A stretch of 33,110 nt of DNA, taken from positions 1-33,110 of the forward strand of contig CAJTRC010000019.1 of assembly GCA_910578365.1 (NCBI GenBank), written 5' to 3'. The position numbers and the translations under genes were made by a program. The notes beneath the pieces were generated by a model. The model made no database searches. It was not told where the DNA came from and saw only the letters and a program-made list of their open reading frames with translations. Source of the DNA: an uncultured Muribaculaceae bacterium. Lineage in GTDB: Bacteria > Bacteroidota > Bacteroidia > Bacteroidales > Muribaculaceae. Below are positions 8,400-16,035 of this stretch, piece after piece (the first letter of the stretch is position 1; each line of letters opens with the position of its first letter).

Positions 8400-9577
8400 C
8401 GGTTGGAATACATTTTATCGTAATACTTCTGGTAGTCACCTTCTACTATGTCTGTTACCCAGCTGCGGTTGTCGAGATACCAGCGTACGGTTTCAGGCAA
8501 GCCGTCGGCAAAAGGAATCCGGGGTGCCCAGCCCAGTTCGGCTGCGGTTTTGGCCGGGTCTATGGCATAGCGGGCGTCGTGGCCGGGCCTGTCGCTTACA
8601 AAGCGTATGAGGCTGCGGTCGGGCAATTGTTGAGGATTGCTGAGCAGGCTGCGGTACTTCTCGTGGCTGCGGCACAGGTCGGCCACCTGATCGATAATCA
8701 TTTCTACGATGTCGATATTCTGCTTCTCGTTGAAGCCGCCTATGTTGTAAGCCTCGCCGAGCCGGCCGTGCAGCAGCACGGTGTCGATAGCCGCGCAGTG
8801 GTCGGTTACATAGAGCCAATCGCGTACGTTGCGGCCGTCGCCATACACAGGCAGCGGCTTGCCCTGGAGTACATTATTTATCACCAGCGGTATCAGTTTC
8901 TCAGGAAACTGATATGGGCCGTAGTTGTTGCTGCAGCGGGTAATAAGTGCAGGGAATCCGTAAGTGTGTACGTACGACAACACCAGCATGTCGGCTGATG
9001 CTTTCGACGCCGAGTATGGCGAACGTGGCTGCAGCGGGCAATCCTCGGTAAAAAACTTCGAGCCGTAGGCTACAGATTCGGTGCGTCCGCCGGCTGCGTG
9101 GCACAGCGGTTCGGGTATTTCAAAACTACGTCCGTCGGGCAGGTCGCGCTCCAGCGAGCCATACACCTCGTCGGTACTGACCTGCAGAAAGCGCTTGCCG
9201 CTTCGGTAGCCGCCTTCCGGACAGCTCCATGCGGCGCGGCAGCAGTCCATAAGATTCTGAGTGCCGAGTATATTGGTGCGCAAAAAAATGCCCGGGTCGT
9301 CGATTGACCGGTCTACATGGCTTTCGGCGGCGAAATTCACCACTAAATCGGGGTCGAAGTCGCGCATAATTTCAGTTATGGCTGCTTTGTCGCCAATGTC
9401 GGCATGGACAAAATACACGTTTGGCAGCTGAAGCTCCCGGTGCAGCGAGGAGAGGTTGCCGGCGTAGGTCAGGGCGTCGAGCACACAGATGTCGGCATCC
9501 TTGCCGTGTACATCAATAATATATTTCACAAAGTTGGTGCCGATGAATCCGGCGCCACCGGTAACAAGGTATTTCAT
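8396..9577 (-). CDS. rmlB: dTDP-glucose 4,6-dehydratase
   Basis: Forms dTDP-4-keto-6-deoxyglucose. It is an extended SDR enzyme with NAD motif TGGAGFIG (6-13), the NFAAESHVDRSI segment, catalytic Thr-Asp-Glu at 135-137 in VSTDEVYG, YxxxK at Tyr188/Lys192 and RCSNNYGPYQFPEKLIP. At 393 residues it is somewhat longer than classical RmlB; the extra length is around 113-130 and 150-182. It is the first gene of the six-gene operon running to 3111, and rmlC and rmlD are absent nearby. A 250-nt leader with terminator-like hairpins lies upstream. Confidence 0.95.
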   Translation of the reverse strand: MKYLVTGGAGFIGTNFVKYIIDVHGKDADICVLDALTYAGNLSSLHRELQLPNVYFVHADIGDKAAITEIMRDFDPDLVVNFAAESHVDRSIDDPGIFLRTNILGTQNLMDCCRAAWSCPEGGYRSGKRFLQVSTDEVYGSLERDLPDGRSFEIPEPLCHAAGGRTESVAYGSKFFTEDCPLQPRSPYSASKASADMLVLSYVHTYGFPALITRCSNNYGPYQFPEKLIPLVINNVLQGKPLPVYGDGRNVRDWLYVTDHCAAIDTVLLHGRLGEAYNIGGFNEKQNIDIVEMIIDQVADLCRSHEKYRSLLSNPQQLPDRSLIRFVSDRPGHDARYAIDPAKTAAELGWAPRIPFADGLPETVRWYLDNRSWVTDIVEGDYQKYYDKMYSNR

Positions 9578-9697
9578 ATTGCGAAATTAGTGAAAAATCG
9601 CGACAGTAATATAAAAACGGGCGTTAAAAGTGTCATATTGGGCAACTATGCCATGCCGTGCAGAGGGTGTCAGGCGAATATCCGATTATCACTATAC

Positions 9698-9730
9698 AAA
9701 AAACGCCTGCTTATTTATTGATAAACAGGC
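9698..9730 (-). terminator. Second intrinsic terminator in the rmlB leader
   Basis: On the minus strand a 10-bp stem (9730-9721 with 9714-9705, core GCCTG/CAGGC, one G-U) with a 6-nt loop is followed by one G and six T residues (9703-9698). It lies about 120 bases before the rmlB start and after the first terminator, so rmlB transcripts from the upstream promoter must pass both. Confidence 0.72.
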
Positions 9731-9756
9731 ATGTAATGCTATACTCAAACAGGTGC

Positions 9757-9788
9757 AAAAAAAAATTAACCGTCATCCCGACGATTAA
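9757..9788 (-). terminator. First intrinsic terminator (probable attenuator) in the rmlB leader
   Basis: On the minus strand a 9-bp stem (9788-9780 with 9774-9766, one G-U), with loop GGGAT, runs directly into nine T residues (9765-9757). It begins only six bases after the stop of a six-codon ORF, a layout typical of transcriptional attenuation. Confidence 0.75.
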
Positions 9789-9793
9789 TCTTC

Positions 9794-9814
9794 TTACCTT
9801 AAATCTAATACCAT
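9794..9814 (-). promoter_or_regulatory. Possible leader peptide ORF (MVLDLR)
   Basis: An ATG at 9814 opens a six-codon frame, MVLDLR, ending at TAA 9796-9794. It starts only about 6-8 nt after the predicted transcription start and ends just before terminator 1. It contains Leu codons (TTA twice) but no run of one amino acid. Whether it is translated cannot be told from the sequence. Confidence 0.35.
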
Positions 9815-9826
9815 GAAAAACTGATG

Positions 9827-9857
9827 CAAAGTTACTATTTTTATGTTATACAACATA
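9827..9857 (-). promoter_or_regulatory. Promoter for the rmlB leader transcript
   Basis: On the minus strand TATG (9857-9854, one base off TTTG), a 19-base spacer and TAACTTTG (9834-9827) fit the Bacteroidetes promoter pattern. Part of the upstream region is an 18-bp palindrome (9841-9858, TTATGTT/AACATAA). Between this element and the 87-base stem-loop that begins at 9926 the sequence is plain A/T-rich. Confidence 0.6.
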
Positions 9858-9925
9858 ATTTTTGAGCAAGAATTTTTCGATTTTAACATTATTTAAGGGT
9901 GAGATTCCCGGTTGGATAAGTTTGC

Positions 9926-10012
9926 GCAGAGTACATAGAGGGAATATAGCTTGCGGTAAAAGCGTGGATATTAGCGTATTGACTAAAGCTATGTGCCCTC
10001 GGTGTACTCTGC
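9926..10012. repeat. 27-bp-arm stem-loop at the end of the efflux operon
   Basis: Arms 9926-9952 and 9986-10012 pair over 27 positions: 23 Watson-Crick pairs, two G-U pairs and two mismatches, read on the plus strand; the loop is 33 nt. It starts 8 bases after the stop of the PII-like gene. No U-run follows on either strand. A promoter-like TAAGTTTG (9917-9924, plus) ends just before the left arm, so it could also be a small plus-strand RNA or the remains of a palindromic mobile repeat. Confidence 0.75.
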
Positions 10013-10019
10013 ATGATTA

Positions 10020-10313
10020 CTATATGGCCTGGTCCACAGGCAGGACAAAGGCGCGGAGGCCCAGTTTTGGCCGCTCGTTGTCGAGAGCCTTAAGCTGAGC
10101 AAGCAACGCCTGCAGGCGCGAATCCTCTACCACTGTCATAATGGCCTGGGCCAGCGATGGCCACGCATGCGAACCGTAATGCGGTTCGCCGTCGCGGCTG
10201 CCTCGGCCCGATACCTGTGGCCATGCGGTGAAGCCGCGGCAGCTCTGCCGGTCGAGTATATCAATTATGCGCTCGTAGTGCGCCTGGTCGAAAGTTATGA
10301 ATACTGCTTTCAT
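10020..10313 (-). CDS. Small PII-like protein of the efflux operon
   Basis: A 97-residue cytoplasmic protein without signal or membrane segment. The pattern (beta strand AVFITFD, helix AHYERIIDILDRQ, GFTAWPQVSGRGS loop, HAWPSLAQAIMTVVED, ALLAQLKALD helix, final strand) is that of ferredoxin-like PII/DUF3240-type regulators, in which the long loop between strands binds a ligand or partner. It begins 2 bases after the stop of the RND pump gene and is the last gene of that operon. It may sense a ligand or touch the pump (inference). The family assignment rests on fold pattern only. Confidence 0.7.
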   Translation of the reverse strand: MKAVFITFDQAHYERIIDILDRQSCRGFTAWPQVSGRGSRDGEPHYGSHAWPSLAQAIMTVVEDSRLQALLAQLKALDNERPKLGLRAFVLPVDQAI

Positions 10314-10315
10314 GT

Positions 10316-13300
10316 TCAGTTATTTATTTTGCGTAATTTACGGCGCTGTCGTTTGATGCCGGTTCCGGCGAACACGCAGTAGAGCACCGGCACGAACAGC
10401 AGGGTCAGAATCGTTGAGAAGGTAAGACCGCCGATTACTGCCGTACCCATAGGGCGCCACATTTCAGAACCCTGTCCGCTGCCGACAGCCATAGGCACCA
10501 TGCCCAGTATGGTGGTCAGGGTGGTCATAACCACCGGACGCAGACGGCTTTTGCCGCCTAAGATTACCGAGCGGCGCACCGACATGCCACGTTCGCGGTT
10601 GAGCGATATGTAGTCGATAAGCACAATACCGTTTTTCACCACGATACCAATAAGCATTATGGCGCCTATCATACTCATTACGTTCAGTGTATGGCCCGAA
10701 AGATAGAGTATTATGAACACACCCGAGAACGCAAACAGCAGCGATGTCATAATGATGGCCGGATAGGTGTAGCTCTCGAACTGGGCAGCCATGACTATAT
10801 ACACTAGAATGATTATGAGCAGCGCCAGGGTCATCAGGTCGCCGAACGACTCCTGCTGGTCTTCGTAAGAACCTGCAAGCTCAATCTGTATGCCCTGCGG
10901 TATGTCCATTTTCGCTATTGCTGCCTGGGCGTCTTTAACCACCAGGTTCATGGGGCGGTCCTGCACGGTGGTGCTTACGGTGATGATGCGTTCGCGGTCT
11001 TTTCGCTCAATGGTGGGAGGTGTAAATCGCTCCACCACAGTACCTACGTCGCGCACACGCACGCCCTGGCCCTGGGCATTATAGATGAGGATGTTCTCAA
11101 TATCGCTAAGTGAGGTGCGGGCTTCCGGGTCGTACATCACCTTGATGTCGTATTCCTCGCCGTCTTCGCGGAATCGCGATGCTATCGAACCGTTGATGCG
11201 GTTACGCAGATAATTGGCCGCGGTGCTGAGGCTGAGGCCGTAGCGGGCCAGCTTGGTGCGGTCGAAATCTACCTGAAACTCGGGCTGATAGTCGGAGCGT
11301 GAAATAAGCACGTCGGCCGTGCCCGGAATCTCAAGCAGTTCGCGGCGCAGACGCGCGGCCACCGAGTCGGTGGCTGTGAAGTCGTAGCCATAGATTTCGA
11401 AGTCTACCGTGGCCTGTCCGCCCATGCCCATGTTGCCACCTACACGCACCTGGGCCTTCTTATACTCGGGATATTGCTTAAGGTCTTCGCGCATCAGGTC
11501 GGCAATCTCCACAATGCCACGTTCGCGGTCGCCCGGGTCGAGCAGGCGAATGTTCATGTCTACAATGTGGGGGCCGTTGTCGCTGAGCGAGGCGAATGTG
11601 TTGTCGCTCGAGGCGGTACCCGAGGTATAGTTTATGGTCATTATCTCGGGGTACTTCTGCTGCCACTCCTTTACCAGACGGTCGGTGACCTCACGGGTGA
11701 TTTCGGCGCGTGTGCCTATGGGCATTTCCAGATTCACCGACATGCGTGCGTCGTCGGCGGTGGGGAAGAATTCGCTGCCCACCTGCTTCATAAGGAACAG
11801 CGAACCAACAAAGGTGGCCATACATATAATCACTGTAGCGAGTTTGTGGCCTACGACCCAGTGCAGCAGCCTGGCATAGCCGTTGTCGAAGGAGTCCAGT
11901 CCGCGGTTTACAGGCTTGAAAAAGAAGTTGTACAGCTTGCCGTGTCGGTTGTTGCGGCGCAGAAGCAGCGAGCACAGCATGGGAGTGAGCGACAGGGCGC
12001 ACACAGTTGAGATAATCATCATAATGGTGACCATCCATCCCAGCTGGCGGAAAAGTACACCGGTCATGCCGGTGACAAGGGTAAGCGGGAAGAACACCGC
12101 TATAAGCGTGAGTGTCGAGGCTATTACCGACACTGCCACTTCGTTGGTGCCGTGTACGGCGGCCTGCTTCGGGTCGGCTCCGCGTTCGATATGGGTAGTG
12201 ACGTTCTCAAGCACTACAATGGCGTCGTCGACCACCATACCGATTGAAATCGACAGCGCCGACAGCGATACGATATTCAGCGAATTGCCCGTGGCATAGA
12301 GGTATATGAACGATGCAATCAGTGATATAGGTATGGTTATGGTGATGATGAGTGTGGCGCGCCAGCGGCCAAGGAACAGAAACACCACCAGAATCACAAA
12401 CAGCAGGGCGTACATTACCGTTTCGACCAGCGAGGCGATGGTGTTGCGGATGTTGTCGGAGGTGTCGACGATGATGTCGAGTTTTACATCGGAAGGCAAC
12501 CGTTTCTGCAGCGAGGGCAACATATTAAGAACTTTGTCGGAAATCTCCACCGAGTTCGCGCCCGATTGTTTCTGGATTACAATCATGGCGCCGCGGCGTC
12601 CGTTGTTATATGTTTCCTGAGCGCGTTCCTCGAGCGAGTCGTCGATGCGGGCCACATCGCGCAGATATATGTTTGCACCGTTGTACGAGCCAACTACCAG
12701 ATTGGCCATCTGGTCGGCTGAGTCAAACTCACCCTGCACGCGAAGTGCGTATGTTTCGGAGCCGATGTCGAATGTACCGCCCGGTATGTTGCGGTTTTCG
12801 GCGGCAATTACTTGCGAAATCTGCTCCACGCTGAGGTTATAGGCCTCGAGGCGTCCGGGGTCGACATAGATGTGGATTTCGCGTTCGGGAGCGCCAGATA
12901 TACTTACCGAACCCACGCCGTTGACACGGGCCAGAGGGTTGGCTACCGCGTCGTCGAGTATCTTGTACAGACCGGGCATACTTTCGTCGGCCTGTACCGA
13001 CAGCAGTATGATGGGAATCATGTCGGTGGAGAATTTGAATATGGTGGGGTTCTCCACCTCGTCGGGCAGCATGGAACTGACCAAATCGAGTTTATCGCGC
13101 ACATCGTTGGTCAGCACGTCGATGTCCTCGCCATATTCGAATTCAAGAGTTATCACCGATATGTTTTCGCGCGATTTCGAAGTTATGTGCTTGAGGTTGC
13201 TCACCGAGTTGAGCACATTTTCCAGCGGTCGGGTCACGTTCTGTTCGATGTCCTGTGCGCTGGCACCCTGGTAGGTGGTCATTACCATCAGGGTGTTTGT

Positions 13301-13423
13301 TTCGATATCCGGATACAGGTCAATCGGAAGACTCCGGAGCGAGAACATACCTATAATCACCACTGCCACAAAGCACAGGGTGGTCATAATGGGGCGTTTT
13401 ACCGCGTTGCCGTATAAACTCAT
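10316..13423 (-). CDS. RND-family efflux pump, inner-membrane subunit
   Basis: AcrB/MdtB-like proton antiporter of 1035 residues, the normal length. The N-terminus MSLYGNAVKRPIMTTL leads into the first membrane helix, then the periplasmic porter domain (LPIDLYPDIETN, TTYQGASAQDIE). The helix-4 proton-relay motif GMVVDDAIVVLENV has the Asp pair, and a second periplasmic half and membrane block end in GIVVKNGIVLIDYI and TTILGMVPMA. The sequence is of the hydrophobic/amphiphilic (HAE-1) type, not the heavy-metal CzcA type. It forms a tripartite pump with the adaptor and TolC-like proteins encoded just upstream in the same operon. Substrates cannot be predicted. Confidence 0.95.
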   Translation of the reverse strand: MSLYGNAVKRPIMTTLCFVAVVIIGMFSLRSLPIDLYPDIETNTLMVMTTYQGASAQDIEQNVTRPLENVLNSVSNLKHITSKSRENISVITLEFEYGEDIDVLTNDVRDKLDLVSSMLPDEVENPTIFKFSTDMIPIILLSVQADESMPGLYKILDDAVANPLARVNGVGSVSISGAPEREIHIYVDPGRLEAYNLSVEQISQVIAAENRNIPGGTFDIGSETYALRVQGEFDSADQMANLVVGSYNGANIYLRDVARIDDSLEERAQETYNNGRRGAMIVIQKQSGANSVEISDKVLNMLPSLQKRLPSDVKLDIIVDTSDNIRNTIASLVETVMYALLFVILVVFLFLGRWRATLIITITIPISLIASFIYLYATGNSLNIVSLSALSISIGMVVDDAIVVLENVTTHIERGADPKQAAVHGTNEVAVSVIASTLTLIAVFFPLTLVTGMTGVLFRQLGWMVTIMMIISTVCALSLTPMLCSLLLRRNNRHGKLYNFFFKPVNRGLDSFDNGYARLLHWVVGHKLATVIICMATFVGSLFLMKQVGSEFFPTADDARMSVNLEMPIGTRAEITREVTDRLVKEWQQKYPEIMTINYTSGTASSDNTFASLSDNGPHIVDMNIRLLDPGDRERGIVEIADLMREDLKQYPEYKKAQVRVGGNMGMGGQATVDFEIYGYDFTATDSVAARLRRELLEIPGTADVLISRSDYQPEFQVDFDRTKLARYGLSLSTAANYLRNRINGSIASRFREDGEEYDIKVMYDPEARTSLSDIENILIYNAQGQGVRVRDVGTVVERFTPPTIERKDRERIITVSTTVQDRPMNLVVKDAQAAIAKMDIPQGIQIELAGSYEDQQESFGDLMTLALLIIILVYIVMAAQFESYTYPAIIMTSLLFAFSGVFIILYLSGHTLNVMSMIGAIMLIGIVVKNGIVLIDYISLNRERGMSVRRSVILGGKSRLRPVVMTTLTTILGMVPMAVGSGQGSEMWRPMGTAVIGGLTFSTILTLLFVPVLYCVFAGTGIKRQRRKLRKINN

Positions 13424-13432
13424 TGCTTTGTG

Positions 13433-14446
13433 TTATTTCTTGAGGGTTACACTAACGCCGTCGGCCAGACGGGACTGACCGGTTATGACCACGGAGTCGC
13501 CGTCGGCTACACCGCTTATAATCTCATAGCCGCTGTCGAGGCGTCGGCCCAGCTCCACCAGGTTGAAGCTGACCTTGCCGCCTTTGTACACGTACACGAA
13601 CTTGTTGCCGCTGCCGGTCTGCTTTACAACTGCGCGGTCGGGTACAACTACATTGTTGCGGCTGCCGAAGTCGAGTGTAACGTAGGCAAACAGGCCCGGT
13701 TTGATTTCGCCCTTGGGATTACTGATAGTAACCTCAGTGGCGAAAGTGCGGGTAGCAGGGTCGATTGCCGGCGATATGCGGGTGACGGTGCCATGGAAGG
13801 CCTCGTCGGGGAAGGCATCGAATTTCACCATAGCTTCCATGCCGCGGCGCACCAGCGTAAGGTCGTTCTCGGTTACGTTTATCACGGCCTTTACCGCAGG
13901 GCTAATCTGACCCACGCTCAGAATGGGCAGATTGCCGCTCATATCGCCCGGGTCGTAGTTGCGTGCGGTTACCACACCGCTGACAGGCGATGTGAGAATG
14001 GTGTTTTCGCGTGCGTTCTGATACTGGGTTCTGGCGGCATCGAGCTGTGCTTTGGCCTGCTCGACCGCCATCTGGGTGCCGCTGCCAATACGCAGCAGTT
14101 CGGCGGCGCGGTTATAGTCACGTTCAATCTGGTCGAGTTGAATTTTCAGTTGGTCGATATTTGCGGCATCGAGTTCCACCAGGGTCTGTCCTCGTCGCAC
14201 GGGGTCGCCTACATCTACCAGTATCCGGCGGATACGGTTGGGTGTGGCCGGTGCGATGTTGTTGAGGTTCTCGGCTTCGATGTTGGCGGTGTATGTTTCG
14301 CTCAACGGAATCTCGCGTACGGCTACCACATCGGTTTCCACCAGTGGCAGTTCTTCTTCTTCTTCGGGGGCGGCGGTGGCCGCTTCTTTCTTCGAGCAGC
14401 CGCTTAGCATAATGGCGGCTGCCGCCAGGGGTATCAGGTATCTCAT
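13433..14446 (-). CDS. RND efflux adaptor lipoprotein (membrane fusion protein)
   Basis: Periplasmic adaptor linking the RND pump to the outer-membrane channel. The start is the ATG at 14446: it opens a lipoprotein signal (MRYLIPLAAAAIMLSGC, lipidated Cys17), whereas the longer frame to 14530 runs back over the tolC-like gene. The lipoyl-type halves (IAPATPNRIRRILVDVGDPVRRGQTL and the SPVSGVVTARNYDPGDM region) surround an alpha-helical hairpin (about 105-150); beta-barrel and membrane-proximal domains follow. An acidic EEEEE stretch follows the lipidated Cys. It is 337 residues long. Confidence 0.92.
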   Translation of the reverse strand: MRYLIPLAAAAIMLSGCSKKEAATAAPEEEEELPLVETDVVAVREIPLSETYTANIEAENLNNIAPATPNRIRRILVDVGDPVRRGQTLVELDAANIDQLKIQLDQIERDYNRAAELLRIGSGTQMAVEQAKAQLDAARTQYQNARENTILTSPVSGVVTARNYDPGDMSGNLPILSVGQISPAVKAVINVTENDLTLVRRGMEAMVKFDAFPDEAFHGTVTRISPAIDPATRTFATEVTISNPKGEIKPGLFAYVTLDFGSRNNVVVPDRAVVKQTGSGNKFVYVYKGGKVSFNLVELGRRLDSGYEIISGVADGDSVVITGQSRLADGVSVTLKK

Positions 14447-14492
14447 AACGGATGTTTTGTTTCGTTTTTTATATAGCAGCGTCGCTGCGACT

Positions 14493-15914
14493 TTATTTGC
14501 CCAGAGGATAGGTGCCCTGCAGTAACTCAAGCTCGCTCAGGGCTATAAGGTAATTGTAAATAGCCTGATAGTAGGTGAGGCGCGCGCGGGTGAGCGAGAG
14601 TTCGCTGTCGCGCAGGTCGAGATAAGTAGCCGCGCCTATTTCAAAGCTGTCTTTCATTATCTGGTGGGCGCGCTCGGCCTGGCTGACACTTTCGGAGCAG
14701 CTGGCAATCTGCTTGACATTCACGCCTATATTGTCGATGGCGAGATTAACCTGCATCGAAACATTTCGTTCGATGTTCTCGCGCTGCAGACGCAATTCGT
14801 TGGCCTGTATGGTGGCCTGGCGCACACGATTATAGCGCTGACCGCCCTCGAACAGAGGCACCGACAGGGTAATGCCTACCATCGAATAAGGATTCCAGCG
14901 GAAATTCTTGAACGGCGAGCCGTTCGACGACGAAGTCCAGTTGTAGTTGGCCGTGAGGGCCAGAGTGGGGTAGTAGGCGGCTTTCTGCAGTTTTACTGTG
15001 CGATCGAGGATGTCGGTTTCTATAGCGTTGAGATGCAGCTCGGAGTTGCCGCTGTAGTCGTGGCTCAGACTCAGAGCCTGTGCGTACATATTCTGCTCGT
15101 AGTCGCTAAGCCGCTGCGATGTCGTAACGGGGAAACTGCTGTCGAGCCCCATCAGTACCTGTAGTTGCAGTCGTGCACGTTTTATGGCCACGTCGGCCTG
15201 CATCAGTTCCGGCTCTATATTCTTCATGGCCACTGAAGTACGCAGCACATCGTAGTCGCTCGCGGCGCCGGCTTGATATTGTTTGCTGTATGTTTCGTAG
15301 GTGAAGGCGGCCATGTCGTAGCTCTCTTGTATCACCTGTTTGGAGTCTTCGGCCAGCATCAGGGCATAGTATGCCGCTTTTACTTGGTTTACGAGTTCTA
15401 ACTTGGACGAACGCGCCTGTTCGACACTGCGTAGAATCTGACTGTCGGTAAGCGACAGCGACTGCCACAGCTGAGGGGCAATCAGTGGCAGCGAGGCACT
15501 GAACCCGAGAGAGTACGAGTTGTCCAGGCCCATTTTTATGCCGTTGTCGCTTTTTTTATTTTCGGAAGAAGCCGCGCGTGATGCCGCAGTTTCATCATTG
15601 TTTTCGCCTCCGGTTCCGCCCATTGCGCCAAAGTCGCCGAAATCGTCCATGTTCATGTATGCTACTTGCTTGGCAAGCATTCGGTTATAATTGGCACCGA
15701 ACGAAATCGATGGCAGCAGCTGCCCCAGAGTTTCCTTGCGCGTATAATCCACACGGGTGATTTCCATGTCGGCGATACGTATAGTGGGGTTATCGCTGAG
15801 CGCTACAGCAATACATTGGTCGAGAGTCAATACGGAATCGGCTTGTGCATAAGCTGTTGAAGTGCAAACGGCAGCTATGCCGGCAAAGGCGAAAAAGCGT
15901 AAGAAAGTGTGCAT
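14493..15914 (-). CDS. TolC-family outer-membrane efflux protein
   Basis: Outer-membrane channel of the tripartite pump, 473 residues. A signal peptide (about 1-24, ending AYAQ) is followed by two outer-membrane efflux repeats: ALSDNPTIRIADMEI opens the first and KAAYYPTLALTANYNW the second, with long coiled-coil helices between. A Gly/Asn/Asp-rich insert near 88-120 (GGTGGENNDETAAS) probably faces outside. It is the first gene of the efflux operon; its start lies directly behind a 27-bp palindrome overlapping the promoter. Confidence 0.92.
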   Translation of the reverse strand: MHTFLRFFAFAGIAAVCTSTAYAQADSVLTLDQCIAVALSDNPTIRIADMEITRVDYTRKETLGQLLPSISFGANYNRMLAKQVAYMNMDDFGDFGAMGGTGGENNDETAASRAASSENKKSDNGIKMGLDNSYSLGFSASLPLIAPQLWQSLSLTDSQILRSVEQARSSKLELVNQVKAAYYALMLAEDSKQVIQESYDMAAFTYETYSKQYQAGAASDYDVLRTSVAMKNIEPELMQADVAIKRARLQLQVLMGLDSSFPVTTSQRLSDYEQNMYAQALSLSHDYSGNSELHLNAIETDILDRTVKLQKAAYYPTLALTANYNWTSSSNGSPFKNFRWNPYSMVGITLSVPLFEGGQRYNRVRQATIQANELRLQRENIERNVSMQVNLAIDNIGVNVKQIASCSESVSQAERAHQIMKDSFEIGAATYLDLRDSELSLTRARLTYYQAIYNYLIALSELELLQGTYPLGK

Positions 15915-15941
15915 TTGTAGAAATTGTGATAATTTCTACAA
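15915..15941. promoter_or_regulatory. 27-bp palindrome, candidate operator of the efflux operon
   Basis: Perfect 11-bp arms (15915-15925 and 15931-15941, TTGTAGAAATT and its complement) flank a 5-base centre. It overlaps the predicted -7 element and fills the short leader up to the tolC ATG. As DNA it has the form of a dimeric repressor site; as RNA it would be a hairpin over the start codon region. No regulator gene is adjacent. Confidence 0.65.
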
Positions 15942-15946
15942 AGATA
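15939..15946 (-). promoter_or_regulatory. -7 promoter element of the efflux operon
   Basis: TATCTTTG on the minus strand fits TAnnTTTG. No good TTTG is found 19-21 bases upstream (TTCC is the nearest), which suggests a weak or activator-dependent promoter. The leader to the ATG at 15914 would be about 18-20 nt. Confidence 0.55.
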
Positions 15947-16035
15947 GCGATTTATATGGAATTTTATGGAATCAGTAAGTCAAAAATACCAATATAATGG
16001 AAATATATGCTAAAGTTTCTGCCTTCACTCCGAGG

